Source: Cannabis sativa (taxonomy: Eukaryota; Streptophyta; Magnoliopsida; Rosales; Cannabaceae). From it: DNA of 64,000 nt. The notes under the pieces were generated by a model. That model did not search any database, had not been told where the DNA came from, and saw only the letters and a list, made by a program, of their open reading frames with translations. The stretch covers positions 68,344,600-68,408,599 of the forward strand of contig NC_083602.1 in NCBI RefSeq assembly GCF_029168945.1, written 5' to 3'. This document shows, piece after piece, positions 1 through 11,640 of this stretch. Position 1 is the stretch's first letter, and each line of letters begins with the position of its first letter. The translations under genes were made by a program, and so were the position numbers.

Positions 1-370
1 TATATATTATATAATATATAATATATATTAAAAAAAACCCAAACCCTAAATTGAATTTAGATTTGGAATATTATGTATTTAATGTTATTAATTTAGATTT
101 GGAATTCGGTTTGGGCGGGTTAACCCGCCCAACCCGCCCAACCCGTCGGTCGGGTACAGAATTTTTTTTTAAAAAATTGGGTAGTTTGCATGCAGAATTT
201 TATAACCCGATCTTTATATTGGGTTGGAAAATATATAGTATAAACCGACTAAACCGACCGATGTACAACCCTAATTATTATTATTATTATATTATTGTTA
301 TAATAATATTAACGTTAAAAAGAAAAAAGTAAAAATGTTATATATATATTAAGTTATATATATAACTTAA
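1..370. repeat. AT-rich intergenic DNA with two perfect palindromes
   Basis: No convincing gene is visible. Positions 113-130 form a perfect 18-bp GC-rich palindrome (GGGCGGGTTAACCCGCCC), followed by a 9-bp unit (AACCCGCCC) repeated 2.6 times to about 145. Positions 349-370 form a perfect 22-bp AT-rich palindrome centred on a TATATA core. The 93-codon open frame at 51-332 is low-complexity and I do not regard it as a gene. Confidence 0.5.
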
Positions 371-2043
371 GCGAAGAAGAGAACGAACAGAGTCGAACGA
401 ACCCTCGTTCCTCCCCCTTCGATAAAACTTTCTCCTTTTATATTCATTTTTTTTATTTTCAACCCGAAACTTAGCGATCTAAGCTCCGGTAGTAGCAGGA
501 TAGCGAATTCTCAGAGCGGAGAAGCTTAAGATAAAGTTTAAATTTCGTTTTAAGTTTAATAACAATTGGTTTCGTATAGGAGTTTTGTGAATTAGAATAG
601 TTATGAAGGTTTGACCTTATAGGATTGTTCTCGGGTAGTCATGGGACTAGTTTCGATGTTTTCTTGCTCAAATTGAAGTAGTTTTTGTTAAAAATCGAGT
701 TTGGAACTTTATAAAGCTTAGTCCGAGCGTTAATGACGTTTTCCATTTAAGGGCTCGATTTTAACTTCTGTTACGTCAGAATGGTAGTATTCATGGTATA
801 TATGTGCCCTGTGAAGTTTGGAGTGATTTGGATAAGTTTTGGTAGTGTTTCGATGAGTGCAAAAATTGAGATTTTCGTGTTTCATAGTTTTTAGAAATTC
901 ATAGAAGATCAGAAATCATATTTTTATCATTATTTTCACTCGGGTGTCCGTTTTGGACGTTCTATATACCGTTTCGAAGCTTGCAAAGAGCTCTACAATA
1001 TGGTATATGTTTTAGAGCCAAAATATAATTTTTATTTTAGTGTATTATACCACAGAGTTTGGTAGAAAATCCTAGATTGTCTTACGCGAGTGTTAAGTGG
1101 TGTTTTGGGATAAACGCTTATTGATTTATTATTGTTATGACAGAGGACCGAAGATTATTGATCATTCTCTAAGTAGGTCGGCCAACGTACCTGATTCGGA
1201 ACTTGAGGTAAGAAAAGTATAATGTACCACATGGCATGACATGTTCTGAAATTATCGATTGTCTGATTAGGCAATGATAATGTAATGATACTATGGACAC
1301 GATATATGGGATCACCTGATTAGGTGATGCAATATATCTGGCGACGTACCAGGCAAAGGTACGGGCGTCAGTAGCATATGATGAGTACCGAGCGTAGGTA
1401 CGAGATCGTCTGATTAGGCGATGCGATATATTAGTATCAAGTTGTGGCACGGGCTCACCTGATTAGGTGACGCAATGATATTATATATGATATTACATTA
1501 TGACATGGGCTTGCTTGATTAGGCAATACAAATATATGAGCATATCTATTTTTATGCATGTGACTGATTATTACCTACTGTTGAATGCTATAGTTTAATC
1601 ATTTTGTGATAATGAAATGTATAATTAGCTATGTAATGTATCTTTCTTTATTACTTTTCTTGATGAGTCTATGTGACTCACGGGTGCTTTGTGGCGCAGG
1701 TAAGGGCAAGGCAAAGTTAGAACAACCATGAGATGGCGGTCTTCTCCAGCAATGTACATATTGACCCCACCAGCCTGCGTGTTGAGTTGCCAGGAGTTGT
1801 TTTAGACTGGCTGTGTCTGCTGTATTTTGAATTGTTGTTGTATATCATCTTTTGGATAAATCTTTTATAACAGTGAGTCCCGGAACTCCTTTTTACTGCC
1901 GTTATAATGTCCGTTTTTTTGTGTTTTATTTTAGTCAAGTTTTTATTGTCCTCACAGTTTTTAATAATTAATTAATATATTAGTATTAAACTAGTTTTAT
2001 AAATTCACACACGTGGCGTTCCTATAGATTAGGGCGTTACAAC
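371..2043 (+). mobile_element. Ty3/gypsy-like LTR remnant (tentative)
   Basis: No open frame of gene quality is present. The 3' part resembles the R/U5 side of chromovirus-type plant gypsy LTRs. A tract near 1670-1720 reads tgtgactcacgggtgctttg and then a pyrimidine/AG tract leading into 'caggtaagggcaaggcaaag'. The segment ends near 2043 with 'gggcgttaca', a common gypsy LTR terminus. Neither a matching second LTR nor target duplications are in the window, so the borders are approximate. It could also be part of another repeat class. Confidence 0.4.
1261..1530. repeat. Dispersed palindromic motif CCTGATTAGG, five copies
   Basis: Five related short inverted repeats lie about 48-95 bp apart. 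They start near 1261 (gtctgattaggc), 1313 (cacctgattaggtg), 1408 (gtctgattaggcg), 1456 (cacctgattaggtg) and 1513 (gcttgattaggc). The 1313 and 1456 copies pair over five bases on each side of GATT. Each is followed by an AT-rich stretch with 'atatat' or 'atgata'. They may be a degenerate tandem repeat within the LTR. Confidence 0.55.
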
Positions 2044-2460
2044 AACTCATTAAGATTTTGAGATGGTGGTTACTCTGCGGGTGGAGGAGTTATTCTAGAA
2101 GAGTTTAAAAACCCATCTACAATAATTCAAGCTCCATCAGAGAAAATATACATAACTTTGTAAATTCAAAATTACCAGAAAGTTATTCTACTGAAAAAAA
2201 GTTCTACACTGCATTATCTCAGTTCCAAATTTTAAAATATGAGAGATATGTCATCTGTTTGTTCAAATGTACTTAATAAGCAGTAAGAATTTCAGTATAC
2301 CTTGATGAGTAAAGCATATAGTTAAGGATGGTTCATAATGATTTATGAACCTGGTTCCAGAAGTTTGGGTGGATTCAAATATACTACACTTGATTTGAAG
2401 ATCAAGACATTAGATTGATTGGAATGCACAACTTGTTTTATGTTAGTGCAAGTGGGAGTT
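2044..2460 (+). pseudogene. Ty1/copia 3' internal remnant
   Basis: The segment aligns by eye with the 3' ends of elements 1 and 2 (about 14440-14883 and 23215-23659). Shared features are 'gatggtggttact' near 2062, the text about aagagtttaaaaacccatct, and the terminal purine tract 'agtgcaagtgggagtt' at 2445-2460 that acts as polypurine tract directly before the LTR. No intact frame remains; it is the end of an RNase H relic plus 3' untranslated sequence. The upstream part of the element is missing at the junction with the gypsy-like LTR. Confidence 0.65.
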
Positions 2461-5400
2461 TGTTGGGTTTTGTGCCCTAAATAAAACCCATTACAATCTG
2501 ACTAGTTATCAATTTAAGAGATTTGGAGTGATTTATGTTAACATGTATTTTACATGTTTATGGTTTAATATATATATTTAATATATGCACAACATCAGTT
2601 AAGTCCAGAACATATATTTATTCACAGTTACAGTGTTGTCAACACAGTGGAATGTGATTGTGACTAAATGATTCAAAAGACTAAGTCCCTATTTCATCAG
2701 TGTTTTGGATCTACACTGATGTGATAATCAGCGATGAAGTATACTTACACTTGAAGTAAGTGTTATGTTCTTTCCAGGACATTGGTAAAGTATACTAGTT
2801 TCGAATGTATGGAGTATAAATTGGACTGGACCGATATTGAACTTAGTCAAGATATTATAAACTTACTGTTGTATCTTTCCAAGTCAATATCACTAGTTGA
2901 TCTTAGATTAAAAGAATCTAAATCCTGATATGCTTAGGCTCAATCTCAGGAGTGCTGTTCATGTTCTTTGATTTATTAGTTAAGCCTACTTTTGGGTCAG
3001 GGTCATACGTATATTCTGGGAACATGATAGTATGACTGAGTGGGAGCGCTGAACATAAATATGAAATCTATAGCTTCTACTGGTGTATAGAAGTCAAGTG
3101 ATGATTCCCTTCGAGCTTAGCTAAATAGAAGTAAATGGATGAGCTCTTGTTTCAGTGACTATATCTTAGATCACTAAAACTGTTGGATATTATTTTTACG
3201 AGGATCTTAGATCTACTCACAAGTATGTTGATTAACACCCTAAATATGAACTTTCTAAAACGATGAAATAAACACATATAAAGTTTCGTAAACCTTACAT
3301 TGGGTGCAGCGAAATAATATGACTCCTTCTATTCAGATATCTAGCCCTTGATTCCTTTCTGTAGCAGAGCATTATCAATATCTGAACCTGGATCTCTTTC
3401 TCTGATTCTTTGGTGCTGAAACTCCTTCTTGTTGAATGTCTTTCTTCACGATCTTCCTCACTATGATTGAGGTATCACTTGCTGTGTGTGGGCACTACTC
3501 TAAGACTAAGTATTTTGAAATCTTTAGGAAGAAGAGAGAGAGAGGGAGTGGTCGACCAAAGATAGGGAGAGAGAGAGGCTCAGTTTTTTCTGAATAAAAA
3601 GTGTGAAATTTTAGTGTAAATTTCCTGAAGCATTCACTATCTATTTATAGCATTCCAATAGGGTTAGGTTTGAATTATTTGGCATTAAAATAATGAAAAT
3701 ATCAGTTTAAAAAATCATTCCAAGTGGCCGGCCATGTAGTGTAATGGGCCTTACTTGGATTTTGCAGTTTTCTCAATTCTGCATCTGATTTTCTCAAAAA
3801 CGCCAATTTTCTAATTCAACCATTTAAATGCCAATTCTAACTATTTAATAACTATAAATAATTATTAAATAATATTTTCAGTTATCATATTTATTAATTG
3901 AACCATACAAAGTATCATAATTAACAAATATGCCCCTAAAACTCTTTCTTTACAATTTCGCCCTTACTTAGTGAAAAATTCACAAATAGACATAGTTTAA
4001 TTTGAGAATTATAATTGATTAATCAAAACCAAATATATGAGTCTTACAAGCAATATTATCTCAACTAGTGGGGGGACCATGGGTCTATATAACCGAGCTT
4101 CCAGTAAGCAGATCAAGAATTTATAACCTAAATTCACTGACTTATTAATTCTTCATTGAATCAACGCATAGAACTTAGAATTACACTCTCAGTATATAGA
4201 ATGCTCTATATGTTCCACCATATAGACACATCATTAGTTATCCATTGTTATAATCCTAATTTGATCAATGATCCTCTATATGAATGATCTACACAGTAAA
4301 GGGATTAAATTACCGTAACACCCTACTATGTATTTTATCCTTAAAACACTTGACCCCGTATAAATGATATTTCAACTTATGTGAAATGAGATCTCCACCA
4401 TTTATTTTCGTTTGGTCAAGCTCGAAGGAGATCATCCTTTACTTAATATTTTCCAGATAGAAGCTATAGATTCCATGTTTATGTTAGCGCTCCCACTCAA
4501 TTGCACTACCGTGTTCCCAAAATGTACGTATCACCCTGACTCAAGTAGGCTTAACTAACAAATCAAAGAACACGAATAGCCTCTCGAGATCGAGCCTAAT
4601 CATAACAGGATTAAGATCATTTGATCTAGGATCCACTAGGCGATATTGACTTGAATAGATATCACGGTAAGTTTAATAAATCTAAGTCAAAGTTCAATAT
4701 CGGTCCCTTGCGATGCATACTCCATGCATCCAACCTGAGCTTTACTTTAACCAATGCTCTGGAAAGAACATATCATTTCTCCAAATGCAAGTAAACTCTT
4801 GTTGTAGATTATCATATCAGTAAAACCCCGTGTCTGATAAATCTGGGAAACTTTATTCACATAGTCATGTTTACTTTCCAATGTGTTGATAGCACAATAA
4901 ACAGGATCAGGTATGTGAAAAGGGTTTCAGATGAATTTATACATTATGTACATATAATCATGAAATAAATCATGTGAATCATGTAACATTAAATGTTATT
5001 TCTGATCTATATTAATAAGTAAATCTGATTATATTGAAATGATTTTTATTTAGGGCATAAAACCCAACAAAAACATCATTTACAGGTAGCTAAGTGTTTT
5101 AAGGGACCAAATACATTGAGGGGTGAAAATAGTAAATTTTATCCCATCTCGATGTAAATCATCTATATGGAGGATCTTTGATCACATTAAGATTATAACG
5201 ATGGTTAAATGAGATAGCATATCTATATCATGGAACCTAGAGAATGCTCTATTTAAGTCTGAGAGTGCAATTCCAAGTTCTAAGAGTGGATTCAACAAGG
5301 AATTAATAACTTAGGGAATTTACTTGGTAAATTCGGTTCGACTTATTGGAAGCTCAATAATCTAGATCCATGGTCCCCATTCTAGTTGAGACCATACTGT

Positions 5401-6263
5401 TTGTAAGACTCAATAATTGATTTATGATTAATCAATTATAATTCTAAAGTTAGACTATGTCTAATTTGTGAATTTTTCACTAAGCAAGGGTGAAATTGTG
5501 AAGAAAAGAGATTCTAGGTTTATTTATTAATTAAGAGACTCTATATGTCTAATTAATAATTATATTAAATGACAATATTATTTAATAATCTATTTTAGCT
5601 ATTAAATAATTAGTTTTGACATTTAAATGGTTAGAATTGGAAAATTGGCATTTTTGGGAAAATAGAAATAGAAATTGTGAAAATTGCAAAACCCAAGTGA
5701 GGCCCAATAACACTGATGGCCGGCCACTTATGCATACATTTTCCAATTATTATTTTTATTATTTTAATGCCAATTAATTACTAACCTAAACCTAGTAGTT
5801 ATCTATAAATAGAAAGTGATGGCTCACACCAAATAAGGCAGTTAAGCAATTGTTCTGTAATTCAGGAAAGTGCCTCTTTCAGAAAGTTGAGCCTTCCCTT
5901 TTCTCTCTATATATAGCCGACCCTCTTCTTCTTCTTCAACCCAATAGATACAATTTCGAAATACCTAGTGAGAGAGTAGTGCCCACACACAGCAAACAGT
6001 ACCTCAATCATAGTTTGGAAGACTGTGAAGGATCAAATCCAAGAGAAGGACATTCGAACTCAGATCTTGATTATACTCTGCAACAGAAAGGAATCAAGGG
6101 TTAGAGATCTGAGTTGAAGGAGACATATTATTCCGCTGCACCCATTGTAAGGTTTCTCATACTTTATATGTGTTTACTTATTATCGTTTTAGAAGTTCAT
6201 ATTTAGGTTGTTAATCAACATACTTGTGAGTAGATCTAAGATCCTGGTAAAATAATTCCAACT
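2461..6263 (+). mobile_element. Copia LTR, subfamily B, interrupted by a solo LTR
   Basis: The LTR begins TGTTGGGTTTTGTGCCC at 2461 and reaches its 3' end near 6263 (gatcctggtaaaataattcc). It is split at 3180/5070 by the inverted solo LTR. Its sequence is close to the solo LTR at 41931-43799, so both belong to one subfamily. A TATA-like box is at 5804-5813. The final CA of the LTR is not preserved: the sequence runs straight into TGGAAGCCC. The LTR follows a copia 3' end and precedes further internal sequence, so it may be the shared LTR of a recombined tandem element. Confidence 0.8.
3181..5069 (-). mobile_element. Solo copia LTR, inverted, 1889 bp
   Basis: This is a complete LTR in reverse orientation. 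It starts TGTTGGATATTA at 3181 (complement of the LTR 3' end) and ends GGCATAAAACCCAACA at 5069. It is flanked by a 5-bp duplication AAAAC (3176-3180 and 5070-5074); removing it rejoins the host LTR exactly as in the uninterrupted copy at 42640. The reversed TATA box is at 3640-3649. No internal sequence is present, so it is a solo LTR formed by LTR-LTR recombination. Confidence 0.93.
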
Positions 6264-6668
6264 GGAAGCCCATTTAAGTTTTAAGTAATTAAATGAACTA
6301 GGTTGCTAAAATAAAATTTCACATAAGAAATTTTATTTAGGCCCAATTAGAATTGGGCTTATTCAATGAAGAACAATTATTTATTTGATGATTAAATTCC
6401 TCTCCTTCGGGCCTTATGTGAGAGTTAGGGGGCCAATAGTAGTGGGTACGACATACTGAACCCAGCCCTCCCTCACATGAACCACCTCAATTGTGAAGGC
6501 CCATTTGCCTTATTAAATAATTGTATTAGGTTAATTATATTAGTCTAACCTAATTAAAATAGAATTAGCAACATAATTAGCTTTAAAATATATGAATTTT
6601 TTGTTTCATTGAATATTTTAAAGTTATTTTTTTAGAAAAACACTTAGTTAATGAGATATATTCTAGAT
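6264..6668 (+). mobile_element. Left part of host copia-derived element (element 0) internal region
   Basis: The sequence matches the internal leader of elements 1 and 2 near 9780-10560: 'ttgctaaaataaa', 'ttaggcccaattag', 'agtgggtacgacatactgaacccag', 'gaaggcccatttgcc'. The expected primer-binding site and the first roughly 1.2 kb of leader are missing. The region is continuous with 27032 onward once element 1 is removed. Confidence 0.8.
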
Positions 6669-6673
6669 ATTTA
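6669..6673. repeat. Target-site duplication ATTTA, left copy of element 1
   Basis: The 5-bp sequence ATTTA directly precedes the LTR TG at 6674 and is repeated directly after the CA at 27026 (27027-27031). Five bases is the size expected for copia integrase. Confidence 0.9.
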
Positions 6674-8560
6674 TGTTGGGTTTTATGCCCTAAATAAAAC
6701 TCATTTCAATATAATCAGATTTACTTATTAATATAGATCAGAAATAACATTTAATGTTGTATGGTTCACATGATTTATTTCATGATTATATGTACATAAT
6801 GTATAGATTCATCTGAAACCCTTTTCACATACTTGATCCTGTTTATTGTGCCGTCAACACATTGGAAAGTAAACATGACTATGTGAATAAAGTTTCCTAG
6901 ATTTATCAGACACAGGGTTTTACTGATATGATAATCTACAACAAGAGTTTACTTGTATTTGGAGAAATACTATGTTCTTTCCAGAACATTGGTTAAAGTA
7001 AAGCTCGGGTTGGATGCATGGAGTATGCATCGCAAGGGACCGATATTAAATTTTGACTTAGATTTATTAAACTTACCGTAAAATCTATTCAAGTCAATAT
7101 CGCCTAGTTGATCCTAGATCAAATGATCTTAATCCTGTTATGATTAGGCTCAATCTTGAAAGGCTATTCGTGTTCCTTGAATTGTTAGTTAAGCCTACTT
7201 TTAGATCAGGGTGATACGTACTTTTTGGGAACACGGTAGTGCAATTGAGTGGGAGCGCTAGCATAAACATGGAATCTATAGCTTCTATCTGGCGAATAGT
7301 AAGCAAAGGATGATCTCCTTCGAGCTTGACCAAACGAAAATAAATGGTGGAGATCTCATTTCACATAAGTTGAAATATCATTTATACGGGGTCAAGTGTT
7401 TTAAGGATAAAATACATAGTAGGGTGTTACGGTAATTTAATCCCTTTACTGTGTAGATCATTCATATAGAGGATAATTGATCAAATTAGGATTATAACAA
7501 TGGATAACTAATGATGTGTCTATATGGTGGAACATATAGAGCATTCTATATACTGAGAGTGCAATTCTAAGTTCTATGCGTGGATTCAACGAAGAATTAA
7601 TAAGTTAGTGAATTTTAGTGTTAAATTCTTGATCTACTTATTGGAAGCTCGGTTATATAGACCCATGGTCCCTCCACTAGTTGAGATAATATTGCTTGTA
7701 AGACTCATGTTATTGGTTTTGATTAATCAATTATAATTCTCAAATTAGACTATGTCTATTTGTGAATTTTTCACTAAGTAAGGGCAAAATTGTAAAGAAA
7801 GAGTTTATAGGGGCATATTTGTTAATTATGATACTTTGTATGGTTCAATTAATAAATATGATAAATAAAAATATTATTTAATAATTATTTATAGTTATTA
7901 AATAGTTAGAATTGACATTTAAATGGTTGAATTAGAAAATTGGCGTTTTTGAGAAAATCAGATGCAGAAAAAGTAAAACTGCAAAATTGCAAAAGTGAGG
8001 CCCAAATCCACTAGTATAGGGCCAGCCACTTTTGTAGGAAATTTAAACTGATATTTTCATTATTTATTACCAAATAATTCAAACCTAACCCTAGTGGAAT
8101 GCTATAAATAGATAGTGAAGGCTTCAGGAAAATTAGACTTTTCTTCTGACACTTTCTGAATCAGAAAAACTGAGCCTTCTCTCTCCCTATCTGGCTGACC
8201 ACTCCCTCTCTTCTTCTTCAATATTTCGAAATCCTTAGTGTATGAGTAGTGCCCACACACATCAAGTGATACCTCAATCATAGTGAGGAAGATCGTGAAG
8301 AAAGATCATCAACAAAAGATTTTCAGCATCAAAGATTCAGAGAAAGAGATCCAGGTTCAGATATTGATAATGCTCTGCTACAGAAAGGAATCAAGGGCTA
8401 GATATCTGAACGGAAGGAGTCATTATATTCCGCTGCACCCAATGTAAGGTTTCTTAAACTTTATAGGTGTTTATTTCATCGTTTTAGAAAGTTCTTATTT
8501 AGGATGTTAATCAACATACTTGTGAGTAGATCTAAGATCCTGGTAAAATAATATCCAACA
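6674..8560 (+). repeat. Element 1 5' LTR (1887 bp)
   Basis: The LTR begins TGTTGGGTTTTATGCCC and ends GTAAAATAATATCCAACA, giving TG...CA termini. A TATA box (TATAAATAGA) lies at 8103-8112, about 450 bp before the LTR end, so U3 is long and R/U5 is about 420 bp. A 79-codon frame on the minus strand (7094-7333) recurs in each LTR copy of this subfamily and is probably not a gene. Confidence 0.93.
8103..8112 (+). promoter_or_regulatory. TATA box in copia LTR
   Basis: TATAAATAGA matches the plant Pol II TATA consensus. The same box occurs at 16740-16749, 25093-25102, 26569-26578, 5804-5813 and 43373-43382 in sister LTRs, always a few hundred bases before the LTR 3' end. Transcription would start about 30 bp downstream. 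Confidence 0.75.
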
Positions 8561-8562
8561 AC

Positions 8563-8579
8563 TGGCCTCAGAGCCATGG
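8563..8579 (+). other. Primer-binding site, initiator-Met tRNA type, degenerate
   Basis: TGGCCTCAGAGCCATGG begins two bases after the 5' LTR. The usual copia site complementary to initiator methionine tRNA is TGGTATCAGAGCC; here TA is replaced by CC. The same variant is present in element 2 at 17205-17221, so it was fixed in the family before these insertions. Confidence 0.75.
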
Positions 8580-11500
8580 TAATTGATTTACTTGCAAGAA
8601 ATTTGGACTTTAAAACGATTGTTTGTATGTTCTTTGGATGGTATCATGTTGTATTGAGTGTTATTTGATGATTGATTGATGTTTGTAAATTTTCGTGAAA
8701 AATAATTGCGATTTTGTTTCTGGAATTATTTTTATTAGATAGTATAAAAAAAATTAAGCAAGTTAGCCTTTTACAGAACTCAATTTCGATTTTATTTGAA
8801 TTAGTTATGAATTTTTGAAGATTTGAAAAAATCGGGACTGTGTTGAAATTTTCCTGCGATCGCGAAACTGTCCGTACAGTTCACAATTTTTTTTTTGTTT
8901 TTCTTCGATTTTTCATGCTTTTTCATGGAATTAACTTCCGATTTTTGGTATAGTTTTGTATTTATACTATTTATATTCCTAATTCAATTCTAATTATCAT
9001 TTTGAATTAATTTAATATTTTTTAAATTTAATTCAAGATATTAGTGTAATTTGAATTTGAATAGAATTAGTATCTATCTTCTTGCTTAAAAATCTATCTT
9101 ATTTTAAAATTTGATTATATCTTATCTTATTTTAAATTTAAAAATAAGATATTTATAATCATGTAATTTTTAAATGATATAAGATATTTTGCTAATTTTT
9201 TAAATTTTGTTATTTTATTTATTTAAATTACATTTAAAATTTGAAAAAGATATTTATTTATCTTTTCTAATTTTTTATTTAATTTATATTTATAAAATAA
9301 CATTTAAAATTTAAAAGTAGTTAGCAAATTTTTGAAATGATATTTAGTTGGTTGAAACCTAATTTTTCAAAAATTGTAGGTTTAATTTTAAATTTAAATT
9401 TTTTAAAAATTTCGAATTTTTCAAATTTTTTTTTTTTTAAATTTTCAAAATTTTTTTATTATTTAATTAATTATTTTCGAAATTAATTATTTAATTTAAA
9501 ATTAAATAAATCCTACATCCAACTATCCAGCTAACCTTGTTGCAGGAATATGTGTTTTAGCTTATGTGTAAGTTTTCAAAACCTATTATTACTTGATTGC
9601 AAATAGCCATGGTTACTTTTTGCCAGATCTAATGATCTGATGGCTCCCTTGGTCAAGTTAATAATTTGTAACAGGTATATTTACAATCTTCTTTCATCTG
9701 TGTATGACCTAGCAACATGATAGGACCCATCCAAAGTGTGCCTGTGTGAGCCTATGTGTTTAATTTGATTATAGATACATATAGGTTGTTGTTGCTAAAA
9801 TAAATTATCATAGTTCTTGATAGAATTTATTTAGGCCCATTTAGTTATTGGGCTTATTCAATTAATAACAGTTGTTCTTATTAAGGTTAAATTCCTCTCT
9901 TTTGGGCCTTGTGTGAGAGTTGGGAGTCATAGTAGTGGGTACGACATACTGAACCCAGCACCCCCTCACATGAACCACCCCAATTGTGAAGGCCCATTTG
10001 CCTGATTTGAACAACTGTACTAGGTTAATTATACTAGTTTAACCTAATAAAATTGATTAGCAACATAACTAATTTCATTTATTTTGAAATTAATTTAAGA
10101 AAATTATAGTTTAAAGAATTTTTTATTCTAAGCTAAACTATATGTATTTTCTTGTATTTAATTAAATATAGAATTATAACCATCTGGATTCTTTCTGGAA
10201 CTTAATTTAAATTTTTCATTAAATATTCTTATTTAAGTTGATATTTAGTTATCTACAACTAACCAACTTAAATCTGAATATCTTTTGAATTTCAAATTTC
10301 AAAATTAAGTTGAGGAATTTCAGGCATTGGTTATTAAGATTCTCTAGATATTTTTTAAGTTAATATCTTTTCGAATATTAACTTAAAATAGAATATTTTC
10401 AAATTAAGTGGTTACAACTTAATTTTTGATATTTAATAAAATTTAAATTTGAAAAATATTTAAGTTCTAGATTTTTTCTAATACAACTTAAATTAGATAT
10501 TTTTTCAATTTTTGTGGAAAAGATACTTAGTCAAATAAGATATTTTCTAGATAGTTATTTCTAGACTACTTATTATTTCTAATATTAAATAGGAAAATAT
10601 TATACATTGTGAAATTAATTATTTATATAATTAATTTTGGTACAATTTATTTTAAGTATATTTTTCCTAGTATTAAACTAGAGACTAATAATTAAGCCTT
10701 CTCTACACTTAATTATTTATTTCTTGAATTTAATACATTTAATTAATTTGAAAATTGAATATCTAAGTTGATTTTTATCATCATACTTAAATATTTCTTT
10801 TTCATGACATTTAATTAAATAGAAAATTATTTTTAGTTGAAATTTATTTTTTCAACTAAATTTAAATAATTTTCAAAATATATTTTTTCTTTATTTTATT
10901 AATTAATTTTCGAAATTGCATTTCTTAAATGCTAGATTTTCGAATTTTATCTTGAAAAATAGATTAAGTTGTAAATTAATTATTTATTTTAATTAATTCT
11001 TGGATCAACTTAAATCAATGATTTTTTCATTTATTGATTAATTTAAAATAAATTGAATTAAAGTATATTATTAGAAATTGAATTAATTAGTCAAAGGAAA
11101 ATCTAAATAGATGATATTTTTGCTTGAAGTATTTTTCTAGTGTATTTAATTAATTAGAAAATTAATATTTAAGTTGATTTTCATCATCATACTTAAATAT
11201 TTGAAATTTTTCTTATATATTTAATTAAATAAGAAAATTATATTTTTTGTTGTAAATTAATTTTATTAATTAATTTTGGGCCAACATTAAATTAGAATAA
11301 TTTTTCCAGGATTAATTTTTTATTTTAACATGCATTTTCGAAAATTGTATCCTTAAATACTTTAATTTTTCGAAATGCAATATATATTTATAGAAAATTA
11401 AATTTGAGTTGTAAATTAATTTATATTAATTTTGAAACAACTTAAATTGAATATTTTTCTAAATATTTATTGGAAATTATTACTAAGATGGAAATAATTC

Positions 11501-11640
11501 ATGTTATTTTCATATCCATCTAAGTAAAATTTATAAATATTAAATTAAAATTTATATTTAGAATTTTTCATTCTAAATTGGAAATTTTAAATAAAAATAT
11601 ATTTAAAAAAAATAAATTAAATAAAGAGAATCAAAGAAAA
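8580..11640. repeat. AT-rich non-coding leader of element 1 with many small inverted repeats
   Basis: About 3 kb without open frames, extremely AT-rich. It contains repeated stem-forming words (TTAAGTTG paired with CAACTTAA) around short AT loops, for example 10402-10422, 10832-10842 with 10850-10860, about 10961 with 11006-11016, and 11401-11447. There are also imperfect direct repeats of about 400 bp (10760 against 11170). A transition with higher GC at 9880-10010 ('gtgggtacgacatactgaaccc') is shared by all copies. Confidence 0.7.

Noticed and set aside
51..332. 93-codon ORF near the left end
   Set aside because: Low-complexity translation with poly-Tyr and poly-Ile from microsatellite-like DNA; no domain.
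5850..6104. 84-codon ORF in the copia LTR
   Set aside because: Located in the R/U5 part of the LTR just after the TATA box; no domain and not conserved in sister LTRs.
7094..7333. 79-codon minus-strand frame conserved in four LTR copies (also 15728-15967, 24081-24320, 25557-25796)
   Set aside because: The four copies are near-identical LTRs, so conservation reflects recent duplication. No start context or domain is evident, and the frame is not kept clearly in subfamilies B and C.
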